Assembly: GCA_937957685.1 (NCBI GenBank)
Contig: CALGAO010000089.1
Location: forward strand, 1-64,000
Length of the DNA stretch: 64,000 nucleotides
From: an uncultured Paenibacillaceae bacterium
Lineage (GTDB): Bacteria > Bacillota > Bacilli > Paenibacillales > DA-C8
Direction of reading: 5' to 3'
This document shows positions 17,662 to 26,527 of the stretch, piece by piece. A program made the translations under genes and the position numbers. Below the pieces are notes generated by a model. It ran no database searches, was not told the DNA's origin, and saw only the letters and a program-made list of their open reading frames with translations. Each line of letters opens with the position of its first letter. Positions within the stretch are counted from its first letter, which is position 1.

Positions 17662-18833
17662 TGCGAGAATGGTTCGTCGATCTGCACATTCACATCGGCC
17701 GTTCGTCGGCAGGGCAGCCGGTCAAGATCAGCGCGGCCAGGAACCTGACCTTCTCCAACATCGCCAGGGAAGCCTCGGAACGCAAGGGCATCGACATCGT
17801 GGGCATCATTGATTGCGCGTCGCCGCCCGTCCTGGAGGATATTCGCCGGATGCTGATGCAGGGCGAGATGGAGGAGATAGCTGGGGGCGGCTTGCGCTTC
17901 AGGCACACGACGGTGCTGACGGGCGCGGAGCTGGAGGTGCGCGATCCCGGGCACGGTCCCGCGCATCTGCTGTGTTATCTGCCGACGCTTGACGCCATGG
18001 AACAATTCTCCCGGGAGATCGGCAGGTATATGAAGAATAACACCCTCAGCTCGCAGCGCGTCTATCTGAGGGCGCGCGAGCTCCAGGCGGAGGTAATGGG
18101 ACGTGGCGGATTCCTCATCCCCGCGCATATCTTCACGCCGCACAAAGGCCTGTACGGAAACGCCTGCGACCGGATGGAGGAGCTGCTCGATCCGGCGCAG
18201 GTCGCGGCGGTCGAGCTGGGGCTGAGCTCTGACTCGACGATGGCCGGTTACATTCGCGAGCTGGAGCCGTTCACCTTCGTCACCAACTCGGACGCCCATT
18301 CCCTGGCGAAGATCGGCCGGGAATACAACCGGATGCGCCTTAATCAGCCCTCGTTCGAGGAGGTCCGGAAAGCGCTGCTCCGACTGGAAGGGCGCGCTGT
18401 GACGGCGAACTATGGATTGTCGCCGCGTCTCGGCAAGTATCACCGCTCCTACTGTCTTCACTGCCAACATGTGCTGGACTCACAGGAGATGCATGTGGAT
18501 ATCTGCCCGATCTGCGGGAGCGCCAGCCTGACGAGAGGCGTGAATGACCGCATCCGCGAGCTCAAGGACGTGCCGGAAGCGCTGTGGCCGCCCCATCGCC
18601 CGCCGTACATCGAGCAGATCCCCCTGGAGTTCATCCCGGGGCTTGGCGCCAGGACGCTCGACAGGCTGCTGGAACGTTTCGGCACCGAGATGAATATCCT
18701 GCATCGAGCGACGGAGGAACAGCTGGCTGAAGTGGTATCCGGCGAGATGGCGAGAGCGATCGTCCTGGCCCGCGAGGGAAGGCTGCCGCTCGAGTCGGGC
18801 GGAGGAGGCATCTACGGCCGGGTAAAGTTATGA
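17661..18833 (+). CDS. yqxK: Endonuclease Q family DNA repair protein (YqxK)
   Basis: The 390-residue protein has an N-terminal PHP phosphoesterase domain (DLHIHIGRSS near residue 7, further His/Asp at PAHIFTP and TNSDAHS), a zinc finger (CLHC ... CPICG near 265-290) and a C-terminal helix-hairpin-helix-like region (PGLGARTLDRLL). This is the EndoQ layout; characterised members nick DNA 5' of deaminated bases and abasic sites. It is coupled to nudF by a one-base overlap. A sigma-E-like promoter for spoIIM begins six bases after its stop. Placement in a spore-former fits repair of deamination damage in dormant spores, though that is inference. Confidence 0.83.
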   Translation: MREWFVDLHIHIGRSSAGQPVKISAARNLTFSNIAREASERKGIDIVGIIDCASPPVLEDIRRMLMQGEMEEIAGGGLRFRHTTVLTGAELEVRDPGHGPAHLLCYLPTLDAMEQFSREIGRYMKNNTLSSQRVYLRARELQAEVMGRGGFLIPAHIFTPHKGLYGNACDRMEELLDPAQVAAVELGLSSDSTMAGYIRELEPFTFVTNSDAHSLAKIGREYNRMRLNQPSFEEVRKALLRLEGRAVTANYGLSPRLGKYHRSYCLHCQHVLDSQEMHVDICPICGSASLTRGVNDRIRELKDVPEALWPPHRPPYIEQIPLEFIPGLGARTLDRLLERFGTEMNILHRATEEQLAEVVSGEMARAIVLAREGRLPLESGGGGIYGRVKL

Positions 18834-18838
18834 ATCTA

Positions 18839-18867
18839 GCATATTCCTCTGCTTGTCCACATAGATA
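18839..18867 (+). promoter_or_regulatory. Sigma-E-like promoter for spoIIM
   Basis: GCATATT, 14 bases, CATAGATA: a good match to the mother-cell sigma-E pattern (xxATATT, 13-15, CATAxxxT). spoIIM is sigma-E-dependent in B. subtilis. Confidence 0.68.
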
Positions 18868-18935
18868 TGATTATACGTCGAAGAAGATTTGCAAGATTCG
18901 TCGTGTGAATCTGGAAGGACAAGGAGAGAATGGCG

Positions 18936-19580
18936 ATGCCCGGTTCGAATCTGTCGTTTCAACGTTACCTGCAACAGCATATGTCCTTGTATCTGTATGT
19001 CTCGATCCTGTTCATCATGGGCGTCATCTTCGGCACGCTTGTCGTGAATGGCCTGTCGGCCCAGCAGCAGCAGTCGATGGCGCTCTTCCTGCAGAGTTTC
19101 CTTGAGTCGGTTATGCACGAACCGGATGGGAGCAGCGCGCAGTCGCTCATCATGCTGTACGCGGCCCATGGCCGGTGGGTGCTGCTCATTCTCGTTCTCG
19201 GGCTTTCAGTTGTCGGTCTGCCGCTGATCCTGATCATAGATTTCCTGAAGGGCGTCATCATCGGCTTTACGATCGGATATCTGGTCGGGCAGTTTTCATG
19301 GAAAGGGTTATTCCTGGCGGTGGTATCCATCGTGCCTCATAACCTGATCGTCATTCCGGTCATTCTGGTATCAAGCGTGGCGGCGATCTCCTTCTCGCTG
19401 TACCTGATTCGCTCACTGATCATGCAGAGGCAGGCGGTGCGCAGGCAGCAGCTTCACAGGTATCTGGTCGCGCATATGACGCTGTGCGGACTGCTGCTGA
19501 TCGCCGCGCTGATCCAATATGCGATCGTCCCGCATCTGCTCGGGTGGGCCGCGCCGATCATGCTGGAGACGGCGTCATGA
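18936..19580 (+). CDS. spoIIM: Stage II sporulation protein M
   Basis: This 214-residue polytopic membrane protein has five hydrophobic segments, including the conserved GFTIGYLVGQ and IVPHNLIVIP motifs of SpoIIM. With SpoIID and SpoIIP it forms the mother-cell complex that thins septal peptidoglycan and drives engulfment. The ATG at 18936 fits AAGGAG at nine-base spacing; the ATG two codons earlier sits only three bases from it. A sigma-E-like promoter lies upstream, and fur follows from its own sigma-A promoter. Confidence 0.92.
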   Translation: MPGSNLSFQRYLQQHMSLYLYVSILFIMGVIFGTLVVNGLSAQQQQSMALFLQSFLESVMHEPDGSSAQSLIMLYAAHGRWVLLILVLGLSVVGLPLILIIDFLKGVIIGFTIGYLVGQFSWKGLFLAVVSIVPHNLIVIPVILVSSVAAISFSLYLIRSLIMQRQAVRRQQLHRYLVAHMTLCGLLLIAALIQYAIVPHLLGWAAPIMLETAS

Positions 19581-19605
19581 GCCCGGCAAGAGTTGACGAA
19601 ACGGA

Positions 19606-19635
19606 TTGACTTTCAAGAAAAACTGCCCCTATAAT
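19606..19635 (+). promoter_or_regulatory. Sigma-A promoter for fur
   Basis: TTGACT, 18 bases, TATAAT. A second TTGACG lies just upstream. The -10 is 20 bases before the fur ATG, so the leader is very short. Confidence 0.8.
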
Positions 19636-19654
19636 GGTACAAAGGAGGGGGAGT

Positions 19655-20119
19655 ATGGAGGCGAGGATAGAGCAAGTCAAGCAACAACTGCAATCACAAG
19701 GGTACAAGCTGACTCCGCAACGTGAGGCGACTGTTCGGGTGTTGCTGGAGAACGAGGAAGACCACTTGAGCGCTGAAGATGTTTTCTTGCTTGTCAAGGA
19801 AAAAGCACCCGAGATCGGCCTTGCTACCGTCTACCGAACCCTCGAACTGTTGAGTGAATTGCATGTTGTCGAGAAATTGAATTTTGGTGATGGGGTCGCG
19901 CGTTATGATCTGCGAAGCACCAGCAACAAACATCATCACCATCATCTGATCTGTGTAAGATGCGGTTCTGTTGACGAGATCATGGACGATTGGCTGCTTC
20001 CGCTGGAGGAGCGGCTGGCGACGGAATATCAATTCAAGGTGCTGGACCATCGTCTGGATTTCCATGGCATATGCTGGCGCTGCAAGGATCAGGAATCCAC
20101 GGATAACAGGAACTCATAG
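19655..20119 (+). CDS. fur: Ferric uptake regulator family repressor
   Basis: This 154-residue Fur-family metalloregulator has an N-terminal winged helix (about 1-80; [22 protein letters not shown]) and a C-terminal metal-binding dimerisation domain. The metal-site His cluster (residues 93-97) and two CxxC pairs (100/103 and 140/143) for structural zinc are intact. Synteny (spoIIM-fur-yqzK-xerD) identifies it as the Fur orthologue rather than PerR or Zur. The start at 19655 follows AGGAGGGGG. A Fur-type box occurs at 53804, upstream of a P-type ATPase in this window. Confidence 0.92.
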   Translation: MEARIEQVKQQLQSQGYKLTPQREATVRVLLENEEDHLSAEDVFLLVKEKAPEIGLATVYRTLELLSELHVVEKLNFGDGVARYDLRSTSNKHHHHHLICVRCGSVDEIMDDWLLPLEERLATEYQFKVLDHRLDFHGICWRCKDQESTDNRNS

Positions 20120-20141
20120 GACCAACCGGCTGTGATGGCGG

Positions 20142-20178
20142 GGCGGGTCTGCGAATCTGGCGCAGATACCGCCTTTTT
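20142..20178 (+). terminator. Terminator after fur
   Basis: GGCGGGTCTGCG, loop, CGCAGATACCGCC, TTTTT. The stem has one bulge. Confidence 0.78.
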
Positions 20179-20301
20179 GTTATGCGCGTCGCACAGCAGA
20201 CCGGGCGCTGCTCATATTTCCCTCCGCTTGCGGATATGTTAATCAACGACATAGCCTGTGGACCAACCCGAGGCTTGCCAAGAAGCGGTGGAGGGAATGA
20301 G

Positions 20302-21468
20302 ATGATCGTAGGCGTACCGAAAGAGATCAAGAATCATGAATATCGCATCGCGCTGACGCCGGCCGGCGCGGCGCAGCTTGCGGCGCATGGACACGAGGTG
20401 CTGATCGAGCGCGGAGCCGGCATCGGCAGCGGATTCAGCGATGAGGAATACATCGCCCAAGGCGCGTTGATCGTGGACACGCCGGAGGAGATCTGGGCGC
20501 GCAGCGAGATGATCATGAAGGTGAAGGAGCCGCTACCTTCCGAGTATGCCCTGTTTCGCGAGGGACAGATCCTGTTCACCTATCTGCATCTGGCGGCGGA
20601 GGCGGAATTGACAAGGGCGCTTGTGGCGCGGGGCGTATCGGCCGTTGCCTACGAGACGATCCAGCTGCCGGGCGGCAGCCTTCCCCTGCTCACCCCGATG
20701 AGCGAAGTCGCCGGCCGCATGTCCGTGCAGATCGGCGCCAGGCTGCTCGAGTCGTTCAACGGCGGACGCGGTGTCCTGCTCGGCGGCGTGCCGGGTGTAC
20801 CTCCGGGTGAGGTCGTGATCATCGGCGGCGGGATCGTCGGCACGAACGCGGCGAAGATGGCCCTCGGGCTTGGTGCGAATGTGACGATCATCGAGCGGAG
20901 CGCGGATCGCATGCGCTATCTGGATGATGTCTTCAGGGGACAGATTCGCACGGTGATGTCCAATGCGTACAATATCGCAAGCGCGGCGGCCCAGGCTGAC
21001 CTGTTGATCGGGGCCGTGCTGATCCCGGGAGCGAGGGCGCCGCGACTCGTCACCGAGGAGATGGTGAGGAACATGAAGAAGGGCTCGGTGATCGTCGATG
21101 TTGCCGTTGACCAGGGAGGATCCATCGAGACGATCGACCGCGTAACGACCCACAGCGACCCGACCTATGTGAAGCATGGCGTGATCCATTACGCCGTGGC
21201 CAATATTCCGGGCGCCGTCCCGCGCACCTCGACCTTCGCCCTCACCAATGCGACGCTGCCCTATGCCCTGGAGCTGGCCGACAAGGGGCTGGAGGGGGCG
21301 GTCCGTGACCATGAGCCGCTGAAGCACGGGGTGAATACGTACCGGGGCCACGTCACTCACCGGGCGGTGGCGGAGTCGCTCGGTCTCGAATACACGCCGC
21401 TCGAACTGCTGCTGTCTGATCCCGGCAGGCCCATCCGCTATGAGGAGCTGGAGAACCATCAGGCATAA
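20302..21468 (+). CDS. ald: Alanine dehydrogenase
   Basis: The 388-residue enzyme catalyses NAD-dependent oxidative deamination of L-alanine to pyruvate. It begins [20 protein letters not shown], the signature of Ald/PntA proteins. The substrate Lys ([11 protein letters not shown]) and the NAD-binding [17 protein letters not shown] near 175-190 are present. GGAGGG precedes the ATG at 20302; an in-frame start at 20182 lies in the fur terminator region and is not credible. The gene sits between fur and yqzK, which are adjacent in B. subtilis, so it is an insertion relative to that order. In B. subtilis, Ald supports sporulation on amino acids. Confidence 0.93.
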   Translation: MIVGVPKEIKNHEYRIALTPAGAAQLAAHGHEVLIERGAGIGSGFSDEEYIAQGALIVDTPEEIWARSEMIMKVKEPLPSEYALFREGQILFTYLHLAAEAELTRALVARGVSAVAYETIQLPGGSLPLLTPMSEVAGRMSVQIGARLLESFNGGRGVLLGGVPGVPPGEVVIIGGGIVGTNAAKMALGLGANVTIIERSADRMRYLDDVFRGQIRTVMSNAYNIASAAAQADLLIGAVLIPGARAPRLVTEEMVRNMKKGSVIVDVAVDQGGSIETIDRVTTHSDPTYVKHGVIHYAVANIPGAVPRTSTFALTNATLPYALELADKGLEGAVRDHEPLKHGVNTYRGHVTHRAVAESLGLEYTPLELLLSDPGRPIRYEELENHQA

Positions 21469-21524
21469 TATGTCCGCTTCGGTCATATGCTCTCGTATCA
21501 CAAGAGGGCAGGTGATTCAGGCGG

Positions 21525-21755
21525 ATGCACTCGACCAGCGACTGGCGCAGATGGCTGAGGCTGATGATCATGGTGGCTGTATTGGCGTACTTTATCTTTC
21601 ATGTGCTTCAGTATGCATCCCGCTGGGTGGACCCGTTCGAACGACATGGTCAGCCCGGCGGAGGTGCGGTCAAGGTGTTCGAGCAGCTGCATGAAGGGGA
21701 CGGATTCGTGCTGTTCAAGGACCGATTGCTGTTCTTTTTTTGGTATGGAGAGTAG
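21525..21755 (+). CDS. yqzK: YqzK-like DUF4227 small membrane protein
   Basis: This 76-residue protein has one membrane helix (about residues 10-28) and the motif GGGAVKVFEQ, matching the DUF4227/YqzK family. It lies immediately upstream of xerD, as in Bacillus. The function is unknown. The ribosome-binding site is weak to moderate (GAGGGCAGGTG). Confidence 0.8.
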   Translation: MHSTSDWRRWLRLMIMVAVLAYFIFHVLQYASRWVDPFERHGQPGGGAVKVFEQLHEGDGFVLFKDRLLFFFWYGE

Positions 21756-21837
21756 GGGTACAGGCAGGAATCGGGGCGCGTGCTGTGGAAGAAGTATGGA
21801 GATATCAGGGCAATCACGATCAGAAAAGGGATGTCAC

Positions 21838-22737
21838 ATGAAGGAAAGCCTGAAGCATTTTCTCCATTACCTGTCCGTCGAGCGGGGATTGGCCCGCAAC
21901 TCCCTGGAGGCATATGAGAGGGATCTGACGGCCTTTCTGGAGTATCTGACGGACAAGCATGGCCTGTCTACGCCTGAAGAGGTGAGCCGCGTCCATATTG
22001 TCGGCTATCTGATGCATCTGCGAGAAGCCGGGCGCGCATCGTCCACGGTCGCCAGGACGATGACGTCGATCCGCGGCTTCTTTAAGTTTCTTGTGAGGGA
22101 GCAGGGGCTGGTCTCGGACCCCTCCGCCTACATGGAATCGCCGAAGACGGACAAGAAGCTGCCGAAGGTGATGAATCTGGAAGAGGTGGAGCGGCTGCTG
22201 GATGCGCCGCGGACGAATGATCCCGCCGGGATTCGGGACAAGGCGATGCTGGAGCTGCTGTATGCGGCGGGCATCCGCGTCTCCGAGCTCGTCTCGCTCG
22301 ATGTCGATGACCTGAACCTCGGCATGGGCTTCGTTCGCTGTTTCGGCAAGGGATCGAAGGAGCGCATCATTCCGCTCGGGCGGATGGCTCTGGACTGGCT
22401 CGGCCGCTATCTGCAGACGGCCAGGCCGAAACTGATGAAGAAGGGACAGGCTGACAAGGCGCTGTTCCTTAATCAGAATGGCGGGCGCCTGACGAGGCAG
22501 GGCTTCTGGAAGATCATCAAGCATTATGCCCGGGAGGCGGGCATCGAGAAGGATATTACGCCGCATACCCTGAGACACTCCTTCGCCACGCATCTGCTGG
22601 AGAATGGCGCAGATCTGCGCGCGGTCCAGGAAATGTTGGGCCATGCTGATATTTCGACAACGCAGATCTATACGCATGTGACGAAGGTGCGAATGAAGGA
22701 GGTCTATAACCGCACGCATCCGCGGGCGAAGATGTGA
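21838..22737 (+). CDS. xerD: Tyrosine recombinase XerD
   Basis: This 299-residue site-specific recombinase acts with a XerC-type partner (CodV in Bacillus) at dif to resolve chromosome dimers. The N-terminal SAM-like core-binding domain covers about 1-87. The catalytic set is complete: Arg147 (GIRVSEL), His243/Arg246 (HTLRHSFATHL), His269 and nucleophile Tyr278 (TQIYTHV). A Lys-bearing beta-hairpin (FGKGSKER) is present. The ATG at 21838 follows AAAAGGG. Its housekeeping role is supported by the fur-yqzK-xerD-deoB order, so it is not a phage integrase. Confidence 0.92.
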   Translation: MKESLKHFLHYLSVERGLARNSLEAYERDLTAFLEYLTDKHGLSTPEEVSRVHIVGYLMHLREAGRASSTVARTMTSIRGFFKFLVREQGLVSDPSAYMESPKTDKKLPKVMNLEEVERLLDAPRTNDPAGIRDKAMLELLYAAGIRVSELVSLDVDDLNLGMGFVRCFGKGSKERIIPLGRMALDWLGRYLQTARPKLMKKGQADKALFLNQNGGRLTRQGFWKIIKHYAREAGIEKDITPHTLRHSFATHLLENGADLRAVQEMLGHADISTTQIYTHVTKVRMKEVYNRTHPRAKM

Positions 22738-22802
22738 GCCGGGATGGATGAGGGCGCCGCCGCATGCGCCTCGTGCGGGATGAAGATCTGGGAGGTTGGA
22801 AA

Positions 22803-23990
22803 TTGAACGTGCAAACGAGATTTGAACGTATCGCACTGATCGTGCTGGACAGCGTTGGAATCGGAGAATTGCCGGACGCCGCGAGATTCGGCGACAGCGG
22901 AGCCCATACGCTGGGCCATATCGCGGAGCGGGTGAAGGGATTCGCTCTGCCCAATCTGCAGCGCCTCGGCCTGGGCAACATCGAGCCGCTCACCGGCGTG
23001 CCGCCCGCGGCCTCGCCGCTTGCGCATTACGGCAAGATGGCCGAGGTATCCGCAGGCAAGGATACGATGACCGGTCACTGGGAGATCATGGGACTTAAGG
23101 TAGACGTTCCGTTCAACACGTTTCCCGACGGGTTTCCCCCGGAGCTGATCGCGGAGTTTGAGCGGCGCACGGGGAGGAAGGTGATCGGCAACAAGCCGGC
23201 TTCAGGCACGGCGATCATCGAGGAGCTGGGCGAGGAGCAGATGCGCACGGGCGCCTGGATCGTCTATACATCCGCGGACAGCGTGTTCCAGGTGGCGGCG
23301 CATGAAGAGGTGATTCCGCTGGAGGAGCTGTACCGCGCCTGCGAGATCGCCCGGGAGCTGACCATGGACGAACGATACTCGGTCGGGCGCGTGATCGCGC
23401 GGCCTTATGTCGGCCAGCCCGGGTCGTTCACCCGGACGGCGAACCGTCATGACTATGCGGTGAAGCCGCCTGCGCCGACGGTGATGAACGCGCTGAAGGA
23501 CGCGGGACTGGATTGCATCGCGATCGGCAAGATCAACGACATCTATTGCGGTGAAGGGGTGACCAGGGCGCAGCCGACGAAGAGCAACGACGACGGCATC
23601 CATCATACGGTGCGGCTGCTCGGCGAATCGTTCAGGGGGCTCTTGTTCACCAATCTGGTTGATTTCGATTCCCTGTACGGGCATCGCCGCGATCCGCAGG
23701 GCTATGGCGAGGCGCTGATGCACTTTGACCGCCGGCTGCCGGAGATCATGGAGCGCATCGGCGAGCGCGATCTGCTGATCATCACCGCCGACCACGGCAA
23801 CGATCCGGTCCATCACGGCACCGACCACACGCGCGAGTATACGCCGCTGCTCGTCTGGAGTCCGGGCCTTGTGAGCCCGGGACCGCTCGGCATCCGCGAA
23901 ACCTTCGCCGATGTCGGAGCGACGGTGGCGGACAACTTTGGCGTCAGGATGCCGGATCACGGCACCAGCTTCCTGCATCAGTTGGCATAG
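22803..23990 (+). CDS. deoB: Phosphopentomutase
   Basis: This 395-residue Mn-dependent alkaline-phosphatase-superfamily enzyme interconverts (deoxy)ribose 1- and 5-phosphate. Motifs include [15 protein letters not shown] with the metal Asp, [10 protein letters not shown] with the phosphorylated Thr, and TADHGNDP / [10 protein letters not shown] with the His ligands. Translation probably starts at TTG 22803, eight bases after GGGAGG; the upstream ATG at 22764 lacks a site. With punA and pdp downstream it forms a nucleoside-salvage operon feeding pentose phosphate to glycolysis. Confidence 0.93.
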   Translation: MNVQTRFERIALIVLDSVGIGELPDAARFGDSGAHTLGHIAERVKGFALPNLQRLGLGNIEPLTGVPPAASPLAHYGKMAEVSAGKDTMTGHWEIMGLKVDVPFNTFPDGFPPELIAEFERRTGRKVIGNKPASGTAIIEELGEEQMRTGAWIVYTSADSVFQVAAHEEVIPLEELYRACEIARELTMDERYSVGRVIARPYVGQPGSFTRTANRHDYAVKPPAPTVMNALKDAGLDCIAIGKINDIYCGEGVTRAQPTKSNDDGIHHTVRLLGESFRGLLFTNLVDFDSLYGHRRDPQGYGEALMHFDRRLPEIMERIGERDLLIITADHGNDPVHHGTDHTREYTPLLVWSPGLVSPGPLGIRETFADVGATVADNFGVRMPDHGTSFLHQLA

Positions 23991-24071
23991 CCGACAGGTA
24001 TGCCGGTTGGCAGCGGGCCGCCGGTTTCAGGCTTCAGGACTTTATATTCATCAAGAGGAGGAACAGATGAG

Positions 24072-24908
24072 ATGACTACATTTGACGCAGCAACGTTTAC
24101 CCATCAACTGGAGGAAGCAGCAAAGTACATACGGGAGAGATTGACGGAGGAACCGGAGATCGGGCTGATCCTCGGCTCCGGCCTCGGCATTCTCGCCGAT
24201 CTGATCGAGCAGCCGATCACGATACGATATGAGGAGATCCCGCATTTCCCGGTATCCACGGTCGTGGGTCATGCCGGTGAACTGGTGGCCGGCAAGGTGG
24301 CCGGACGATCGGTCATCGTGATGAAGGGCAGATTCCATCTGTATGAGGGCTACGGAGTGGAGAAGGTGACCTTCCCCGTCAGGGTGATGAAGCTGCTTGG
24401 CGTAAGCAAGCTCATCGTCACCAATGCTGCCGGAGGTGTCAACCGTTCCTATGTGCCCGGCGACCTGATGGTGATCAGCGATCACATCAACCTGCTCGGC
24501 AGAAACCCGCTGGTCGGTCCGAATCTGGACAGGTTCGGCATCCGCTTCCCGGATATGACGGAGGCTTACAGCAAGAGAATGCGCAAGCTGCTGCATGAAA
24601 CGGCGGAGGAACTGGGCATGAAGCTGCAGGAGGGCGTCTATGTGGCGCTGCTCGGGCCGACCTATGAGACGCCGGCGGAGATTCGCATGATGCAGGCGAT
24701 CGGCGCCGATGCGGTGGGCATGTCCACGGTGCCGGAGGTGATCGTGGCGAGGCATGCCGGCATCGAGGTGCTCGGCATCTCCTGCATCACCAACATGGCC
24801 GCAGGCATCCTCGATCAGCCGCTCGATCACTCGGAGGTCATGGAGACGGCGGAGCGGGTGAAGGAGCAGTTCCTGAATCTGGTGCTGCATGTGATTCCGA
24901 AGCTGTAA
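24072..24908 (+). CDS. punA: Purine-nucleoside phosphorylase
   Basis: The 278-residue trimeric-type PNP phosphorolyses (deoxy)guanosine and (deoxy)inosine. It has the phosphate-binding GLILGSGLG, the VVGHAGELVAG and GRFHLYEGY segments, and the base-site TNAAGG. It acts with DeoB, which converts the released ribose 1-phosphate. The start at 24072 is the first in-frame ATG after AGAGGAGGAA. Confidence 0.92.
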   Translation: MTTFDAATFTHQLEEAAKYIRERLTEEPEIGLILGSGLGILADLIEQPITIRYEEIPHFPVSTVVGHAGELVAGKVAGRSVIVMKGRFHLYEGYGVEKVTFPVRVMKLLGVSKLIVTNAAGGVNRSYVPGDLMVISDHINLLGRNPLVGPNLDRFGIRFPDMTEAYSKRMRKLLHETAEELGMKLQEGVYVALLGPTYETPAEIRMMQAIGADAVGMSTVPEVIVARHAGIEVLGISCITNMAAGILDQPLDHSEVMETAERVKEQFLNLVLHVIPKL

Positions 24909-24973
24909 GGCAGCCAGTTATGAGGCCATATGGCGGGAAGACGAAGTCGCCAGAGTGCGGAGGGTAACAAGCG

Positions 24974-26278
24974 ATGCGAATGGCAGATATCATTCTCAAG
25001 AAGAGGAACGGTGGCGTCCTGACCAGGGAAGAGATCGAATATGTGGTTCAGGGCTATACGACGGGTGAGATCCCGGATTATCAGGTATCGGCGCTGCTGA
25101 TGGCGATCTGCTTCCAGGGCATGAACGAGCAGGAGACGGCCGACCTGACGCTGGCCATGACCAACTCGGGAGACAGGATCGATCTGTCCGCGATAGAGGG
25201 AATCAAGGTGGACAAGCACTCCACGGGAGGAGTCGGCGACAAGATCAGCCTGATCGTCGCTCCCCTCGTGGCTTCGGTCGGAGTGCCGGTGGCCAAGATG
25301 AGCGGCAGGGGACTGGGCCATACCGGCGGGACGGTCGACAAGCTGGAGAGCATCCCCGGCTTCCGGATCGAACTGACCAGGGAGCAATTCATCGACCATG
25401 TCAACCGGATCGGAATCGCTCTGGTTGGCCAGTCCGGCAACCTGGCTCCGGCGGACAAGAAGCTGTACGCGCTGAGGGATGTGACCGGAACGGTGGAGTC
25501 CATCCCGCTCATCGCCAGTTCCATCATGAGCAAGAAGATCGCGTCCGGCGCGGACTGCATCGTGCTGGATGTGAAGGTGGGGAGCGGCGCCTTCATGAAG
25601 ACGCTCGAGGATGCTCGTGCTCTTGCCCAGGCCATGGTGGACATCGGAAGCAACCTCGGAAGAAGGACGATTGCGGTCATCACGGATATGAACCAGCCGC
25701 TGGGGTATGAGATCGGCAACGCCAACGAGATCCGGGAGGCCATCGACGTGCTGAAGGGGCAAGACATCCCGGATCTTGGCAAGATCGCGCTGACGATTGC
25801 CTCTCATATGACCGTTCTCGGCGGCATATACGCCGATGTTGAGATCGCGTATGCTTCCCTGCAGTCAGCGATCCGCAGCGGCCAGGCCATCGACAAGCTC
25901 AAGGAGTTTATCGAGGCGCAGGGCGGCGACGCATCGGTGGTGGACCAGCCAGACCGGCTGCCGCAAGCGAAGCATGCCATTGAGGTGAAGGCGGAGGCAT
26001 CCGGCTACATATCGGGGATTGATGCGGAGAAGGTGGGGGTGGCGGCCATGTTGCTCGGCGCCGGTCGCAAGACCAAGGAGGATTCGATCGATCATGCCGC
26101 CGGCGTGACGCTGCTGAAGAAAATCGGCGACCCGGTATCGGTCGGTGACACGCTCTGCATCATGCGCACCAATATGGACGATGCGGAGGCCGCCAGGCGC
26201 CTGCTGCTCGGCGCTTACAGCTTCGACCACGCCAGACCACCGGAGGTTCGTTATGTGCATGAGGTTATAGGCATGTGA
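24974..26278 (+). CDS. pdp: Pyrimidine-nucleoside phosphorylase
   Basis: This 434-residue dimeric enzyme phosphorolyses uridine, thymidine and deoxyuridine. The family signature [16 protein letters not shown] lies near residues 111-126, with the phosphate/K+ site [10 protein letters not shown] near 80. The helical alpha domain, alpha/beta domain and C-terminal PYNP domain are all present. CGGAGGG precedes the ATG. Together with deoB and punA it completes nucleoside breakdown. A TGTACGAT palindrome and a terminator follow. Confidence 0.93.
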   Translation: MRMADIILKKRNGGVLTREEIEYVVQGYTTGEIPDYQVSALLMAICFQGMNEQETADLTLAMTNSGDRIDLSAIEGIKVDKHSTGGVGDKISLIVAPLVASVGVPVAKMSGRGLGHTGGTVDKLESIPGFRIELTREQFIDHVNRIGIALVGQSGNLAPADKKLYALRDVTGTVESIPLIASSIMSKKIASGADCIVLDVKVGSGAFMKTLEDARALAQAMVDIGSNLGRRTIAVITDMNQPLGYEIGNANEIREAIDVLKGQDIPDLGKIALTIASHMTVLGGIYADVEIAYASLQSAIRSGQAIDKLKEFIEAQGGDASVVDQPDRLPQAKHAIEVKAEASGYISGIDAEKVGVAAMLLGAGRKTKEDSIDHAAGVTLLKKIGDPVSVGDTLCIMRTNMDDAEAARRLLLGAYSFDHARPPEVRYVHEVIGM

Positions 26279-26303
26279 GCCGCAGGTTTGAGAACCAGGG
26301 GAG

Positions 26304-26321
26304 TGTACGATAAATCGTACA
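26304..26321. repeat. 18-bp perfect palindrome after pdp
   Basis: TGTACGAT, AA, ATCGTACA. It lies 25 bases after the pdp stop and about 65 bases before the terminator. It could be an operator or a small RNA hairpin; no promoter core is evident beside it. Confidence 0.55.
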
Positions 26322-26386
26322 AAAAGGTCGTGGTGGAGAGACTGTTCGAAGGTTCTGTGAATCTGAACACCATACGATATGAGCGG

Positions 26387-26431
26387 AGCGTTTCAGGGCA
26401 CCCGCGGATGGCCTGAAACGCTTCTTTTTTT
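26387..26431 (+). terminator. Terminator after nucleoside operon
   Basis: AGCGTTTCAGG, 14-base loop, CCTGAAACGCT, then TCTTTTTTT. Strong intrinsic terminator separating pdp from dacF. Confidence 0.88.
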
Positions 26432-26454
26432 CATGCAGCGAGCAACCGCAAGTG

Positions 26455-26483
26455 GAATAATTTTCATGCGAACGGGGAACAAT
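26455..26483 (+). promoter_or_regulatory. Sigma-F-like promoter for dacF
   Basis: GAATA, 15 bases, GGGAACAAT: the -10 matches the forespore pattern GGxxAxAxT exactly, and the -35 fits GyATA except for one base. dacF is sigma-F-controlled in B. subtilis. Confidence 0.7.
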
Positions 26484-26527
26484 GGATAGCAGCACTTTCA
26501 ACGATATCCATTGGAGGGCATAACGCG

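Noticed and set aside
21838..22737. Phage or transposon integrase
   Set aside because: Synteny and full-length similarity identify it as XerD; no other mobile-element genes or att repeats were seen.
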